Positions 45,054-55,396 are shown, numbered from the stretch's first letter. The stretch is DNA of 64,000 nucleotides from Prasinococcaceae sp. CCMP 1430 (GCA_013416795.1 RQSC01000032.1:452429-516428); one strand, 5' to 3'. Made by a program: numbers and translations. Notes: generated by a model not told the origin, from the letters alone.

Positions 45054-45624
45054 CGCGGCCCGCCGCGCTGTCAACCTGAACGTGACAGCGCCCCGCCGCC
45101 CCGCACCACGTGCGGCGGCGGGGGGGCGCCCCTGGCACAGGCGCACGAGCGCAATGGTGGCCGCCGAAGGACGCTCCGGGAGCGTGTGCAAAAATGCCGA
45201 CAGCGCCCCGCGCGCCGCGCGCGCGCCCGTTCGCAAGCGCGGCCGCCGCGCGAGTCGACGGCGCACTCGACGCCCCCTGGCTAGTGCCCGTGACCCACTG
45301 CGCGCAGGAGGCCCGGCACCGCGCGGCCGCAGCCCCTCCTCGCCCGCGCTGCCCGCCTGCCCGCGCGCTACCGGCGCGCTGTGTGGCGCGCTGCTAAGAA
45401 GCAGCGCAGCGTACTGCCAATGACTGCATGCATGTCGACAACTCTCCACGTCATCATCAGTCATCACGCGTGGCATCGAACCCACGGGAGATGACTTTTT
45501 TTGACGTATCAAAACGCTTTGAAAAAGCCGGTATGCCCCGAGGGAAGATCAAAATGCACGCGACGGGTGAGGATGGGCGAGCGACGGGGCCCCGGGTGGC
45601 GGCTGCTCGCGCGCGGCCGCGTGT
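45054..45624. promoter_or_regulatory. shared upstream region of the hydrolase and the deaminase gene
   Basis: Divergent pair, with no firm gene. A short frame at 45500-45570 (with ATGCCCCGAGGG and ATGCACGCGACG, followed by GGTGAG) is a candidate first exon for the deaminase gene. Confidence 0.45.
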
Positions 45625-47127
45625 GTGTGCCTGCAGGGGGAGCGAGGAGGGGGGGGGGGGGGGGGGGGGGGTGGCCGCGGGGTCAAGCGGCGGCGCGCCG
45701 CCGCGGGCGCGCAGCCGCAGGACGCGTCGTGGCACAGCATCGTGGAGCACGGGGGCGCGGCGGGCTACCGCGCGGCGCTAGCGTCGTGGGTGGTAGGGGA
45801 GGGCGCCCTGGAGGCGCGGGAGAAGAAGCGCACCACGGCCATCGTTGCGCTCGCGCGGGTCATCGCTCAGGGGCGCGACGCGCAGTGGGCGGGCGTCGTG
45901 CCGCACGGCTTGAGGAAGGCGAGCGGCAGCAAAGTGCCGCCGCACGTGCGCGGTGACGCGGTGGGTCGCGCGGCACTCGACGAGCTGCTCACTGCGGCGC
46001 TCACGCTCACGCTGTCGCAGGCGCGCTGCGACGACCTCTGCAAGGTGTTGCTTACAGAGCCTGGCACCGAGGTCCCGCCTGTGCCCGATGCTGCCGTGAG
46101 CGGCACGGAGGCCGCCCCGCCGGCAAGTGAGGATGCGAGCGAGCGCGCTCGCGATAGTAGATCGAAGACCGACCGCGCACCTGCCTCGGGCGCCAGCGGC
46201 GCGCTCGCCGCGGCGACGGCAAGTGCCAAGGGCATCGCGATTGGCACCATCATGGGTCCAATTTTGGCCGATGTGTCAGCAGCGTGCAACGCGCCGGCGA
46301 TGCGCTCAGCGGAGTGCGCGGCCGTCGTGCACGAGCTCGCATCGGCAGCAGCGCCGTCATCGCATCTGCTTCTGCGCTGCCTGGCCCTCCAGGCGGCTGT
46401 GGGTGCACGTGACGCCAAAGGTGCCGCTGAGTGGGCGCGCGTGCTACCACGTGACCGCGTGCCGAAGCCGCTTCGCGAGGAGGCCGAGGCGCTCATCGCG
46501 GCGCCTGCCAACGACCCCTGGGACGAGCGCTGCCCACAGGCGGGCAAGGACGGAGAGCAGCCACAGGCGACGCAGGCGGCGAGCGCGCCGCTGCTCCTGG
46601 AGCCTCTCCCCGAACACCTCGGTCGCGCGGGTGAGCTCGCGGCGGGTGGCTGGGGCCGCAAGCTCAGCTTCAACAAGCGTGGACGGCACGGCGCGGTGCT
46701 CGTGCGGCCGGCCGAATGCGAGGGCGAGGAGGGCAGCCAAGACTGCGTGGACGAAGTGTTGGGCAGTGGCGTCAATTCTGCGGAGGGCCCTGACGGAGGC
46801 GGTGTCAGGGGCAAGTTCGTGGTGCATGCGGAGATGGCTGCGCTGCGCGAGGCTGTCGCAGCGCGCGGGCTGCGCGGCGTGCGCGGCACGACCGTGTACG
46901 TCGCCCGCCTCGCCCCGCAGGGGGAAGCATTCGAGTGCGGCGCGCCGTGTGAGAACTGCGAGGCAGCGCTGCGAGCTGCGGGCGTCGGCGGTGCCATCTG
47001 GACCACCGAGGCGGGGCCAATCGGTGAGGCCAAGTATGACTACCATTCGGTGCGCGAGGAGGACTTCACCGAGGAGCACCGGCAGTGGGCAGGCATCAAG
47101 GACGAGCCAGGCACGGCGCCCAACTGA
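45625..47127 (+). CDS. zinc deaminase-domain protein with long helical N-terminal region
   Basis: An open frame of 500 codons ending TGA 47125-47127. It begins with GTG and a Gly tract, encoded by a run of ~22 G at 45649-45671, so the real start is probably in an upstream exon. Residues 30-310 are Ala-rich and helical, with a possible repeat-solenoid character (DDLCKVLLTEPG, CLALQAAVGARDAKGAAEW). The C-terminal domain is a cytidine-deaminase fold: GRKLSFNKRGRHGAVLVRP, FVVHAEMAALREAV with the zinc ligand His and catalytic Glu, and FECGAPCENCEAALRAAGV with the two zinc Cys. All catalytic residues are present. Nucleoside, nucleotide or RNA base deamination is expected; I cannot choose between them. 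Confidence 0.7.
   Translation: MCLQGERGGGGGGGGGGRGVKRRRAAAGAQPQDASWHSIVEHGGAAGYRAALASWVVGEGALEAREKKRTTAIVALARVIAQGRDAQWAGVVPHGLRKASGSKVPPHVRGDAVGRAALDELLTAALTLTLSQARCDDLCKVLLTEPGTEVPPVPDAAVSGTEAAPPASEDASERARDSRSKTDRAPASGASGALAAATASAKGIAIGTIMGPILADVSAACNAPAMRSAECAAVVHELASAAAPSSHLLLRCLALQAAVGARDAKGAAEWARVLPRDRVPKPLREEAEALIAAPANDPWDERCPQAGKDGEQPQATQAASAPLLLEPLPEHLGRAGELAAGGWGRKLSFNKRGRHGAVLVRPAECEGEEGSQDCVDEVLGSGVNSAEGPDGGGVRGKFVVHAEMAALREAVAARGLRGVRGTTVYVARLAPQGEAFECGAPCENCEAALRAAGVGGAIWTTEAGPIGEAKYDYHSVREEDFTEEHRQWAGIKDEPGTAPN
45649..45671 (+). repeat. poly(G) tract in the deaminase frame
   Basis: About 22 consecutive G following a GAGGAGG lead. A wrong length would shift the frame upstream, but the coding frame downstream is unaffected. 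Confidence 0.8.
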
Positions 47128-47242
47128 GCCAGAGCGCTGCTCGGGCACTCTAGAGAGAGTAGCTAGCTAGAGCGAGTTGGAAAGGCAACGCAGCAAGACG
47201 CGGCCCTCTCAATCACGATCGCTTGTTGGGATGCCCATACAT

Positions 47243-49183
47243 TCACATCGCGGTGCGGCGCGGCGGCACAAATGCAGCTCTGCGTGGCCGCTTGAGTGTA
47301 CGCACAGGCGAGCGTCGCGCCTCAGTGCGCGGCTGACAGGGCTCGCGCACAGAAACTGAACGAATCGCAGAAGGGAGAACGAGCTGTTGGGCCGTCGCCA
47401 TGACGGGGCTAGCGCTCCCGCGCTCCCGGCAGCGGTCGCAGGGCTCGTCCTCGCCCTGCTTGCACTGCCGCGAGTGGTTGCGGCCAAAGTGTGACAGCAG
47501 TACGGACCTGCGACACACGGCCCTCCGGGCAACGAACGCGACTGCTCCCTGTGCCTCTCCGTCCTCACCCCCTCCTCTCTCTAGCCGGCAGAGCTCGGCC
47601 GTGTCCTCTTCGTCAACATACACGCGACAGATTGCGCGTGCGCCATCTCTCCCCGCTCTTCCGCTCTGTTGGTAGTATGCCGTCATGCCGGGCAGGTTCC
47701 AGTGACACACGTAGCGGACATCTGCGCGGTCCATGCCCATGCCAAAAGCCACCGTCGCAACCACGCACGTCTCATCACCTTGCATGAAGTCGCGTAGCAC
47801 AGCAGAGCGGCGAGCGTCCGCCAGGCCGGCGTGGAAGGGCTCCGCTTGGACGCCTTCGTCAACGAGTGCGCTGGCCAAGCGGTCGACGGTGGCGCGCCGG
47901 CGGCAGAAGACGATGCCAGCATGTCCGGCGCGCTGCTGCTCGCAAATGAACGCCGCGAGATGAGCGAATGCGCCATCACGTGAGAGCAATTTCTCATCGT
48001 CGTCGTCGTCGCTTTCTTCTTGCCCCTCCTCCAGACCATCTTCCACGACTTCCTCATCTCTGCCCTTTGATTCGCCGCCGCCGCCGTTGCACGCACCAGG
48101 AGGCGTGTTCTCTTTCGACGAGGCGCCACGGAGGTCTTCCTTGCGGAGCACCTCATAGCGCAAGTTAGGACGGTTCAACTCCACGCGCTCGACATTGCAG
48201 TCATTGCGCAAGCCTAGCGCCTCGCGTATCTGCCCCTCGACCTCTGCAGTTGCGGTGGCAGTCAGCGCGACCATCGCTGTGTCAGTTTGCAGGCACGTGC
48301 CCTCTCCGCCCGCGCCATCTCTGAGAGCGCCCAACACAAGATAACACGGCCTGAAGTCGTGGCCCCAGGAAGCCACGCAGTGTGCCTCATCGACCGCGAG
48401 CGCAAGCACTCGTCCCGCCTTGGCAAGTTCCGCAAGGGCGGTGCGAAGCGCAACGTTGCGCGCCAGGGCTTCAGGCGTTGCGAACAGAACATCGACGGGC
48501 GAGTCCTCCGGGTCATCACCTTCGGCGTACTCTGTCAGCTCGCGTGCGAGCTTCTCGAGCGTGTCGGGGCTGATCGCAGAGTGCCACTGCGCGACGGAGA
48601 GCCCGCGATCCTCACACGAACGCGTCTGGTCTGCGGCGAGGGCGAGGAGGGGCGTGACGACGACGACGATCCCTCCAGCGGCGCCGGCAACCTGAAGCTC
48701 GGTCCTTTCACTGCCTCGGGCAGAATGCCGCCGCTCGCGCAGCGCGCGCGCTGCCTCGGGTAGGCACTGATAAATCAGCGACTTCCCGTAGCCAGTCGGC
48801 GCGAGCACGAGCGCGTCGCGGCCGCGCAGCACGGCTGCAGCCGCAGACACCTGCGCAGCGCGAGGTGCCGCCCCCGCCCCCCACAGGCGTTCCACGGCCG
48901 TCCGCACCGCCGCTCGCGCGGCGTCCTCGACGCTTGCGCCGGTGGAAGCGGGGCGCATGATGGCGGGACCTTCAGGCTCCGCTCCGGGGCGCGGCGGCAA
49001 CGACAAAGCACGTCCGCTGCGCTGGCCGCGCCGCCTCGACGCACGCCACCGCCGTTGGACAGACGGCGTGTGGCGCGCGCCCACCGTGGCCGGCCGGGCA
49101 CACATCCATCCGCATGCGGAGAGGCGTGCAAGGTCGGGCGCAACCCGAGCAATGGCAGTGCCGGCCGCGGGCGCGCTCGCCAT
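47243..49183 (-). CDS. RecQ-family DNA helicase
   Basis: ATP-dependent 3'-5' DNA helicase for repair and recombination. Visible motifs in order: Walker A LVLAPTGYGKSLIYQC, motif Ia TPLLALAADQ, Walker B AVDEAHCVASWGHDFRP (the RecQ aromatic loop), TATAT, motif IV GIVFCRRRATVDRL, VATVAFGMGMDRADVRYV, and QQSGRAGRDGARA. The zinc-binding domain reads CRRSVLLSHFG...QCKQGEDEPCDRC. An acidic insert of ~50 residues (EEVVEDGLEEGQEESDDDDD) separates the two helicase lobes. No HRDC or long C-terminus, so it is a short RecQ. ATG 49183 gives 646 residues; ATG 48958 gives 571 and starts nearer the conserved part. The 3' end converges on the deaminase gene, 115 bases away. Confidence 0.92.
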   Translation of the reverse strand: MASAPAAGTAIARVAPDLARLSACGWMCARPATVGARHTPSVQRRWRASRRRGQRSGRALSLPPRPGAEPEGPAIMRPASTGASVEDAARAAVRTAVERLWGAGAAPRAAQVSAAAAVLRGRDALVLAPTGYGKSLIYQCLPEAARALRERRHSARGSERTELQVAGAAGGIVVVVTPLLALAADQTRSCEDRGLSVAQWHSAISPDTLEKLARELTEYAEGDDPEDSPVDVLFATPEALARNVALRTALAELAKAGRVLALAVDEAHCVASWGHDFRPCYLVLGALRDGAGGEGTCLQTDTAMVALTATATAEVEGQIREALGLRNDCNVERVELNRPNLRYEVLRKEDLRGASSKENTPPGACNGGGGESKGRDEEVVEDGLEEGQEESDDDDDEKLLSRDGAFAHLAAFICEQQRAGHAGIVFCRRRATVDRLASALVDEGVQAEPFHAGLADARRSAVLRDFMQGDETCVVATVAFGMGMDRADVRYVCHWNLPGMTAYYQQSGRAGRDGARAICRVYVDEEDTAELCRLERGGGEDGEAQGAVAFVARRAVCRRSVLLSHFGRNHSRQCKQGEDEPCDRCRERGSASPVMATAQQLVLPSAIRSVSVREPCQPRTEARRSPVRTLKRPRRAAFVPPRRTAM

Positions 49184-49735
49184 CCGCCACTGCCAGCGCC
49201 TCTGCGCGCGCCGCGCGCCCCTTCCGCCGCTTCACGCTGCGGACACATTCGCGCGCGCGCGCCCGCGTGCACTCACTTATTCTGATGCCAAAACAAACAC
49301 AATTCAACCGTCGTCGTTTCTGGCGGATTCGATCCGGATTCTGCGCAATCAGAGTGCTGGTGCAAAGCGCGCCACTTGATTTGATTTGACAAACCCAGGA
49401 ATCATCCCGCCTGGCGCGCCCCCGCTGCTTTTCGGGCGCGCGCGCGCACCGCCGTGCCAAACTGCGGATTGGTCGAGCGCGAATGCGTACCGGGGCGGAA
49501 AGCGGCGAGGCGAGCCTGGACGGAGCCGGGACCTCGCGCGCGCGCGAATTGCGAAAGCGGGAAAAGCGCACGCCGAGGCGCGCGAGCGCGCGGGGGGGGG
49601 ATCTGAGGCGTAGATCTTTGGCGAACCCCAAATAATATCGGGGCGCGCGGGCGTGCGCGCAGTGACCGCGGCGCGGCGCGGCGCCACAGGGCGCTTGCGC
49701 GGCGCGGCCGCCGCTCGCCGGCGGGGACAGGCCGC
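49184..49735. promoter_or_regulatory. divergent region between RecQ and pyruvate kinase
   Basis: AT-richer sequence near 49280-49400 and a run of 9 G near 49591. No gene visible; it likely holds the pyruvate kinase first exon. Confidence 0.45.
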
Positions 49736-51420
49736 TCTTCGAGGGGCGGCCGTCGCCGCGCAAGAGCTACGGCCACCAGGCGCCGCTGCTGCCGCTCACG
49801 GGCACCGATGAGGACACGCTCTCGCTGCTCGCGCCGTACCCGCGCGCCTCTATCGTTGCCACCATGGGACCCTCCACGCCTCTGGAGGACTGCGTGGAGG
49901 CCGGCATGCGCATCATGCGGCTGAATTGCTCCCACGGCGACCACGACTTCTACCGCGGGATGGTCGCGCGGCTGAGGGAGTACCTGGAGCTGCGCCCCGA
50001 CAGCGACTCGCGAGATAGGTCCCGCGGCGTCACCGTCGGCTGCGCTGTCGCCCTGGACCTCAAGGGCCCGGAGATTCGGACAGGCACGCTCGCGGCGGGC
50101 GAGATCCGCCTCGAGGCGGGCGACACGGTGAGCCTGGTTGACAACGAGGGCGCCTGCGGCGAGCGCGTCGGGCTCGAAGGCTCGTACGAGGTCTACTGCG
50201 ACTACACGGATCTGTGGAGCTCGGTGAAAGTGGGGAGCCCCGTGTACATAGACGATGGCCTGCTGCAGCTCTTGGTGACGCACGCGCAGCCGGGCATGGT
50301 GACGTGCGTGTGCCGCAACGCGGGGTCGCTCGGAGAGCGCAAGGGCGTCAACCTCCCGGGCGCCATCCTAGGGCTGCCGGCGGTCAGCGAGAAGGACCAA
50401 GCCGACATCAAACTCGGCGCGTCTCTCGGCGTCGACTTCATCTTCGCATCCTTTGTGAGGAAAGCGGACCACGTCGACGAGGTCCGCTGGCTCCTCGAGT
50501 CAGCGGGATCGCCGCGGACGATGGTCATCTCCAAGATCGAGAATCAGGAGGGACTCGACAACTTCGCGGAAATCCTCGAGGCCAGTGACGGCATCATGGT
50601 GGCCCGCGGGGACCTCGGCATCGAGATCCCAGCGCACGAGGTGGTGCGCGCGCAGAAGCGCATCATCTCCATGTGCAACGCTGTGGGGAAGCCCGTCATC
50701 TGCGCCACGCAGATGCTCGAGTCCATGGTCACCAACCCGCGACCCACTCGCGCCGAGGTCTCCGACGTCGCCAACGCGGTGCTCGACGGCGCAGATTGCG
50801 TGATGCTCTCGGGCGAGACGGCGAAGGGCAAGTACCCGCTCGAGGCGATCGAGGCGATGTCGACCACCGCCAAGGCCGCCGACGAGCTACTCGACTATGG
50901 GGAGCTCTACGCGCGGGCGGTGACATCGCCGTACAAGTATGGCCCGGTCGAGTCGGTCGCGGCGGCTGCGGTGCGGTGCGCCGCGGAGGAGCGCGCGGCT
51001 GTCATCCTCGTGGTCACAGACAACGGCACGGCGGCCAGGTTTGTGAGCAAGTACCGCCCATGCCAGCCAGTGCTCGCGGCGACGACAAACCCGCAGGTCG
51101 CCAACCAGCTCTTCATGTACCGCGGCATCACCCCGCTGTTGCTGAAGGACCACGGGTGCCCCATCGACCCCGATGGGCTCGTGACGTACGACACAGATAC
51201 CGACGACGAGATGGCGCTGTGCGAGCTCCACGGCGTGCGCACGGGCCTGCGGGACGATGTGCACAAGGCACAGTTGCGCGAGGACCTCCTTCAGGAGGGC
51301 GTGAGGACCGCCAAGCGCCTGGGCATCCTGTCGACTGCGGACGGCGCCAAGAACGTGGTTGCGGTGGTGGGATCTAGCACGACGGGCTTGGCAACAATGC
51401 GCTCGTTCCCAGTGCGCTGA
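49736..51420 (+). CDS. PK: pyruvate kinase
   Basis: Converts phosphoenolpyruvate and ADP to pyruvate and ATP. The first in-frame ATG (49864) lies inside the conserved strand ASIVATMGPSTPLEDCVEAG, so it cannot be the start. Coding sequence extends upstream to about 49736 (RPLFEGRPSPRKSYGHQAP) and needs an exon I did not find. Motifs: RIMRLNCSHGDH, LDLKGPEIRTG, GADFIFASFV-type strand, TMVISKIENQEGLDNF with the catalytic Lys, MVARGDLGIEIPAHEVVRAQ, KPVICATQMLESM with the PK signature, and DCVMLSGETAKGKYPLEA. The C-terminal regulatory domain is complete. TGTAC follows the stop by 6 bases. Confidence 0.95.
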
Positions 51421-51444
51421 TTTTTTGTACATGCACGAGAGAAT
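51421..51444. terminator. overlapping 3' signals of pyruvate kinase and UTP6
   Basis: Only 24 bases separate the two stop codons. They contain TTTTTTGTACATGC, whose palindromic TGTACA can serve both strands. The UTP6 stop itself is within ATGTAA, a TGTAA signal on the minus strand. Confidence 0.45.
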
Positions 51445-53292
51445 TTACATGAAGCGCTCGGCATAGCCCTCGCGGAACGCCGCGGCCTGGGCGCCGGACA
51501 GCTCCTTGGCCGCGCGCGCGCGCACGCCATCAAGCGCAGCCGCACCGCCGCGGGCCGCCTCGAGTGCGGCCGTATCGAGCCAGCACTCCACGCCGCCGCC
51601 AGCGGCGCGCGCCTCGCGCAGGCGTGCGGTGGCGTCCGCATCCGAGCCCGCGCGGGCAGCCAGGGCCGCCAGGCAGCGCGAGAGCGGAGCCGAACGCTTC
51701 GATTGGTCGGCCGCAGCGCCGGCCGTCCTGGCAGCGCCCACCCCCGCCGCGTCGGCGAGCGCGTGCAGCGCGCACACGAAGAGGCGGTCCGCAGACTCGG
51801 CTGCCGGCGTGCCGGGCGCAGTGCGAAGCCTCTCCTCGCCCGCGGCCTTGACGGCTCGCCGTAACGCCGCCGGGCACCCCGCGGCCGCCGCGCGCACCAG
51901 CGCCGCGTGCCACGCCGCCTCGCTGGCAGGCAGCCCCGGCAGCGCTGCCAGTCGCGCGGCCTGTGCAGGGTCGAAGCTGACCGAGCCGTCCGCGGCCGCA
52001 CCCATCATCGTCCCCAACGAGTTGGCAGCGTCGTGCGCGCCCTCCCCGTCGCTGCCTTCGGCCTCCTCGTCCGAGTCAGACTCGTCAGACTCACTGTCTC
52101 GCGCGTCTCCGGCGTCGGCGCCGCTCGCCGCCACGCCCTCGCCGCGCGCGGCCGCGAGCGAGCCGGCGACAGCCTCGAGCGCGCACATGCCGCCGGCGGC
52201 CGCCTGCTCGGCCTCCTCCTCAGCGCCGCGCACGTCCCCCGCGGCGAGGCGCGCGCCCACGCTCTCGATCGCCAGCACCTCGCTCGAGACGTTCGCCGCG
52301 GCGGCGGCGCTGACGGCGTCGGCCACAGCCGCTGCCGCCTCGGATGGCAGGAGCTCCCCCTCGGCGGCCATGCGCCGCAGCTCACCGACGGCGGCGGCCA
52401 GCACGTCGGCCGTCGGTGCCGCCTCCCAGCCGGCACGCAGCGCGGCGGCAGCGTGCGCCGCGTCGGCCGCCGCCGCCGCGCGCGGCTGCTCGCCGCCCAG
52501 CCGCGTCTCGCCGAGCTTCGCGGCGAGCGCGGCGGCCAGCGCCGCCTTGTCGGCCACCTTTGATTGCTCCGCGTCGCACGCGTTGCGCACGACGCGCGCG
52601 CCTGCCTCGCCAGCAAGCACCTCTGCGAGCGCCGCCCTGCCGGGGTCCTCCTCCCCTCCGTCGACGGGCATCGACAGGCCGAGCGTCTCGCGGCGCAGGC
52701 GCAGCCCGCGCGCGTACCGCAGCTCAAAGGCGAAGCTCTCCACCCACAGCCGCTGCGAGCCGCCATTCATGCGCAGGCCGCGCTGCAGCAGCTTGCGCGC
52801 GGCGGCGGCGTTGCCCTGCACGGAGTACTCGAAGCCCGCGGCGTACAGCCACATGCCCGCCGACGTCGGGTGCAGCGCGAGCGCCTTGGCGAGCGCCTTC
52901 TGCAGCGCCTTGTGGCTGCGCGTCGCGCGCAGGAAGGCAAAGTAGTCGCGCCACAGGGACTGGTCGTCCTTGAACTTGCGCAGCGCGCGCTCGTACACGA
53001 AGGCACAGTGTTTGGTCACTGAGTAGTCCGCCTTGGTCTTCTTGAGGTCGCTCAGCCCCAGTCTCGCCCGGCGCTTCTTGAGCAACTCGTTCAGCGCCTT
53101 CTCGTACTCGACGTAGCGCGTGTAGTCCGCGCGGCGCGCGACGCGACGCCGCAGCTTGTGCTCGTGCGACGCGCGACGCGCAGCGACGGCGCGGCCCTCT
53201 TCGGCGCTCAGCAACGACTTGGACACCAGCGCCTCGAGGTCCTCCACCATGCCCTCCATGATGTGCGCGATGGTGCCCGTCGCGCCCGCCAT
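51445..53292 (-). CDS. UTP6: U3 snoRNA-associated protein 6 (UTP6)
   Basis: Part of the small-subunit processome that matures 18S rRNA in the nucleolus. 615 residues from ATG 53292. The N-terminus is typical: HIMEGMVEDLEALVSKSLLS, YTRYVEYEKALNELLKKRRA, SVTKHCAFVYERALRKFKDD. Half-a-TPR (HAT) repeats follow, e.g. LWRDYFAFLRATRSHKALQK and MWLYAAGFEYSVQGNAAAAR, RLWVESFAFELRYARGLRLR. The second half is Ala-rich with an acidic SESDESDSDEEAEGSDGEG linker and degenerate HAT-like helices. The gene is divergent from TRM1 and its promoter holds the 224-base N gap. Confidence 0.88.
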   Translation of the reverse strand: MAGATGTIAHIMEGMVEDLEALVSKSLLSAEEGRAVAARRASHEHKLRRRVARRADYTRYVEYEKALNELLKKRRARLGLSDLKKTKADYSVTKHCAFVYERALRKFKDDQSLWRDYFAFLRATRSHKALQKALAKALALHPTSAGMWLYAAGFEYSVQGNAAAARKLLQRGLRMNGGSQRLWVESFAFELRYARGLRLRRETLGLSMPVDGGEEDPGRAALAEVLAGEAGARVVRNACDAEQSKVADKAALAAALAAKLGETRLGGEQPRAAAAADAAHAAAALRAGWEAAPTADVLAAAVGELRRMAAEGELLPSEAAAAVADAVSAAAAANVSSEVLAIESVGARLAAGDVRGAEEEAEQAAAGGMCALEAVAGSLAAARGEGVAASGADAGDARDSESDESDSDEEAEGSDGEGAHDAANSLGTMMGAAADGSVSFDPAQAARLAALPGLPASEAAWHAALVRAAAAGCPAALRRAVKAAGEERLRTAPGTPAAESADRLFVCALHALADAAGVGAARTAGAAADQSKRSAPLSRCLAALAARAGSDADATARLREARAAGGGVECWLDTAALEAARGGAAALDGVRARAAKELSGAQAAAFREGYAERFM

Positions 53293-53767
53293 GGCTACGG
53301 AGGGGGCGCGACACCAAGAGAGCGAGAGAGAGGGGGGGGAAGAGAGGGAGAGAGGGAAAGGGAGAGAGGCGGGGCAGCGTCTGCCACGCCCGCTCTGGCA
53401 CAGGTCGCGCGGCAGCCCGTGGTCGCGTCCGCACCGGGCGTCTGCCCAGCGCCTGCCCGCGCCCGCCCGCCCGCCCGCCCCCGCNNNNNNNNNNNNNNNN
53501 NNNNNNNNNNNNNNNNNNNNNNNNNNNNNNNNNNNNNNNNNNNNNNNNNNNNNNNNNNNNNNNNNNNNNNNNNNNNNNNNNNNNNNNNNNNNNNNNNNNN
53601 NNNNNNNNNNNNNNNNNNNNNNNNNNNNNNNNNNNNNNNNNNNNNNNNNNNNNNNNNNNNNNNNNNNNNNNNNNNNNNNNNNNNNNNNNNNNNNNNNNNN
53701 NNNNNNNNGCGCGCTCTCGCTCTCGCTCGCGGGCGCGCGCGCGCACACGCGCGCTGCGGCGCCTGCG
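53293..53767. promoter_or_regulatory. shared upstream region of UTP6 and TRM1, mostly gap
   Basis: Contains GA-rich repeats (GAGAGAGGGGGG, near 53320-53370), (CCCG)n, 224 N at 53485-53708 and TCTCGC repeats. The promoters cannot be read. Confidence 0.6.
53485..53708. other. assembly gap (224 N)
   Basis: Undetermined bases between (CCCG)n and (CTCTCG)n, in the UTP6/TRM1 promoter. Confidence 0.99.
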
Positions 53768-55396
53768 ATGGCCGACGACGCGGGCGTCGACCCGGTTGGC
53801 TTTGTCCCCGACGGCTTCACGGTGGTGCGCGAGGGCAAAGCGGCGGTGCTGCAGCGCGCGGGCGAGGTGTTCTACAACAAGGCGCAGGTAATCAACCGCG
53901 ACCTAAGCAAGGCGTGCCTGAGGCTTTTCTCGCGGGCGCGCGATGCCGAGGCCAAAGACCGCGACTCCAAGGACCCCTCCGGCCGCACCTCGCGCCGGCG
54001 CCAGCGCAAGAACGGCCCGCCCGGGGACCCGCTGGGCCTCGCGGACGTGACGGGCATGCGCGTGCTCGAGGGCCTCGCCGCGTCGGGCCTGCGCGCCATC
54101 CGCTACGTGCGCGAGCTGGGCGCGGACGAGCTGGGGTGCGTGGTAGCCAACGACATCGAGGACGCCGCCGTGGAAGCCATGCGGCGCAACCTGGGCTTCA
54201 ACGGCATGGCGGCCGACGGCTCAGGGCGCGTCAGGCCGCTCCAGTCGGACGTGCGCGCCACGATGCTCTCGTATGAGCGCGCGTTCGACGCGGTAGACCT
54301 AGACCCGTACGGTACGCCCTCCACCTTCCTCGACGGCGCCGTGCAGTGCGTCGCCGACGGCGGCCTGCTGCTATGCACCGCCACCGATATGGCGGTGCTC
54401 TGCGGCAACACGCCCGAGGTGTGCTGGTCCAAGTACGGCGCCTACCCGCTCAAGGGCGAGCACTGCCACGAGCAGGCGCTGCGCGTGCTGCTCTACGCCA
54501 TCGAGACTGCAGCCAACCGCCACGGGCGGCACATCCAGCCGCTGCTCAGCGTGTCCATCGACTTCTACGTGCGCGTCTTCGTGCGCGTGTACACCTCCAG
54601 CCTCGTCGTCAAGCAGGCGCCCTCCAAGATGGCCTACCTGCACCAGGCGGTGGGCTCGAAGTCGTTCGAGCTCAGCCCGGTGGGGCGGGTCGTCCAGAAG
54701 AACGGCAACCCGAAGCACGCCGCGGGCCACCTGCCCGCGAGCACGCGAGAGGGCGGGCGCAGCGAGATCTGTGGCTCCCCCATCGCCGTGGGAGGGCCCA
54801 TGTGGAGCGGGCCCATCCACGACATGGGCTTCGTCAAGGACCTCCTGGCGGAGCTCAAGTCCAACGAATCACAGTACCCTGCCGCCAAGAAGGTGCGCTC
54901 CATCCTCACCGCCGTCTCGGAGGAACTCACCGACGCGCCGCTGTACTGGAATCTTCACTCGATGAGCGGCGCGCTGAAGTGCACGCCACCCGCCTACGAC
55001 GTCTACAAGAGCGCCATCATCAACGCGGGCTACCGTGCGAGCGGCACGCACGCGAGCCCGCTTGGCATCAAGACCGACGCGCCGCCGTCGTTGCTGTGGG
55101 ACATTCTGCGCGTGTGGGTGAAGGACCACCCCATCAAGCCGCAGCATGAGGAGAGCGTGTCGCACGCGGTGCTCAGCGTGGCACCCACACACGAGGTCAA
55201 CTTCGCGCGCGCGCAGGGATCGCGCTCCAAGGCCAAGGACAACAGGGAGGCACGCTTCCTTCCCAACCCGCAAGCCAACTGGGGCCCCATGCCGCGCGCG
55301 GGTAGCAAGCGCGCGAGAGAGATTGCCGAGCAGGACGCCGCCGCTGCCGCCGAGAACGGACAGAAGGCGGACGCGACGCCTGGCGCTGCCGAGTAA
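53768..55396 (+). CDS. TRM1: tRNA (guanine26-N2)-dimethyltransferase
   Basis: Dimethylates G26 of nuclear- and organelle-encoded tRNAs using S-adenosylmethionine. 542 residues from ATG 53768, intron-free. The N-terminal part (AGEVFYNKAQVINRDLSKA) is the family signature before the Rossmann domain. LEGLAASGLRAIRYVRELG binds the cofactor; VVANDIEDAAVEAMRRNLG and VDLDPYGTPSTFLDGAV are the catalytic loops with the DPYGTP motif. Then LLCTATDMAVLCGNTPEVC, KYGAYPLKGEHCHEQALRVL, and SIDFYVRVFVRVYTS. The C-terminal TRM1-specific domain includes MWSGPIHDMGFVK and FLPNPQANWGPMPRAGSKR. TGTAC near 55530 is a possible 3' signal. Confidence 0.96.
   Translation: MADDAGVDPVGFVPDGFTVVREGKAAVLQRAGEVFYNKAQVINRDLSKACLRLFSRARDAEAKDRDSKDPSGRTSRRRQRKNGPPGDPLGLADVTGMRVLEGLAASGLRAIRYVRELGADELGCVVANDIEDAAVEAMRRNLGFNGMAADGSGRVRPLQSDVRATMLSYERAFDAVDLDPYGTPSTFLDGAVQCVADGGLLLCTATDMAVLCGNTPEVCWSKYGAYPLKGEHCHEQALRVLLYAIETAANRHGRHIQPLLSVSIDFYVRVFVRVYTSSLVVKQAPSKMAYLHQAVGSKSFELSPVGRVVQKNGNPKHAAGHLPASTREGGRSEICGSPIAVGGPMWSGPIHDMGFVKDLLAELKSNESQYPAAKKVRSILTAVSEELTDAPLYWNLHSMSGALKCTPPAYDVYKSAIINAGYRASGTHASPLGIKTDAPPSLLWDILRVWVKDHPIKPQHEESVSHAVLSVAPTHEVNFARAQGSRSKAKDNREARFLPNPQANWGPMPRAGSKRAREIAEQDAAAAAENGQKADATPGAAE

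Noticed and set aside
49864-49866. ATG 49864 as the pyruvate kinase start
   Set aside because: It lies within the conserved first beta strand of the enzyme; coding sequence must extend upstream.
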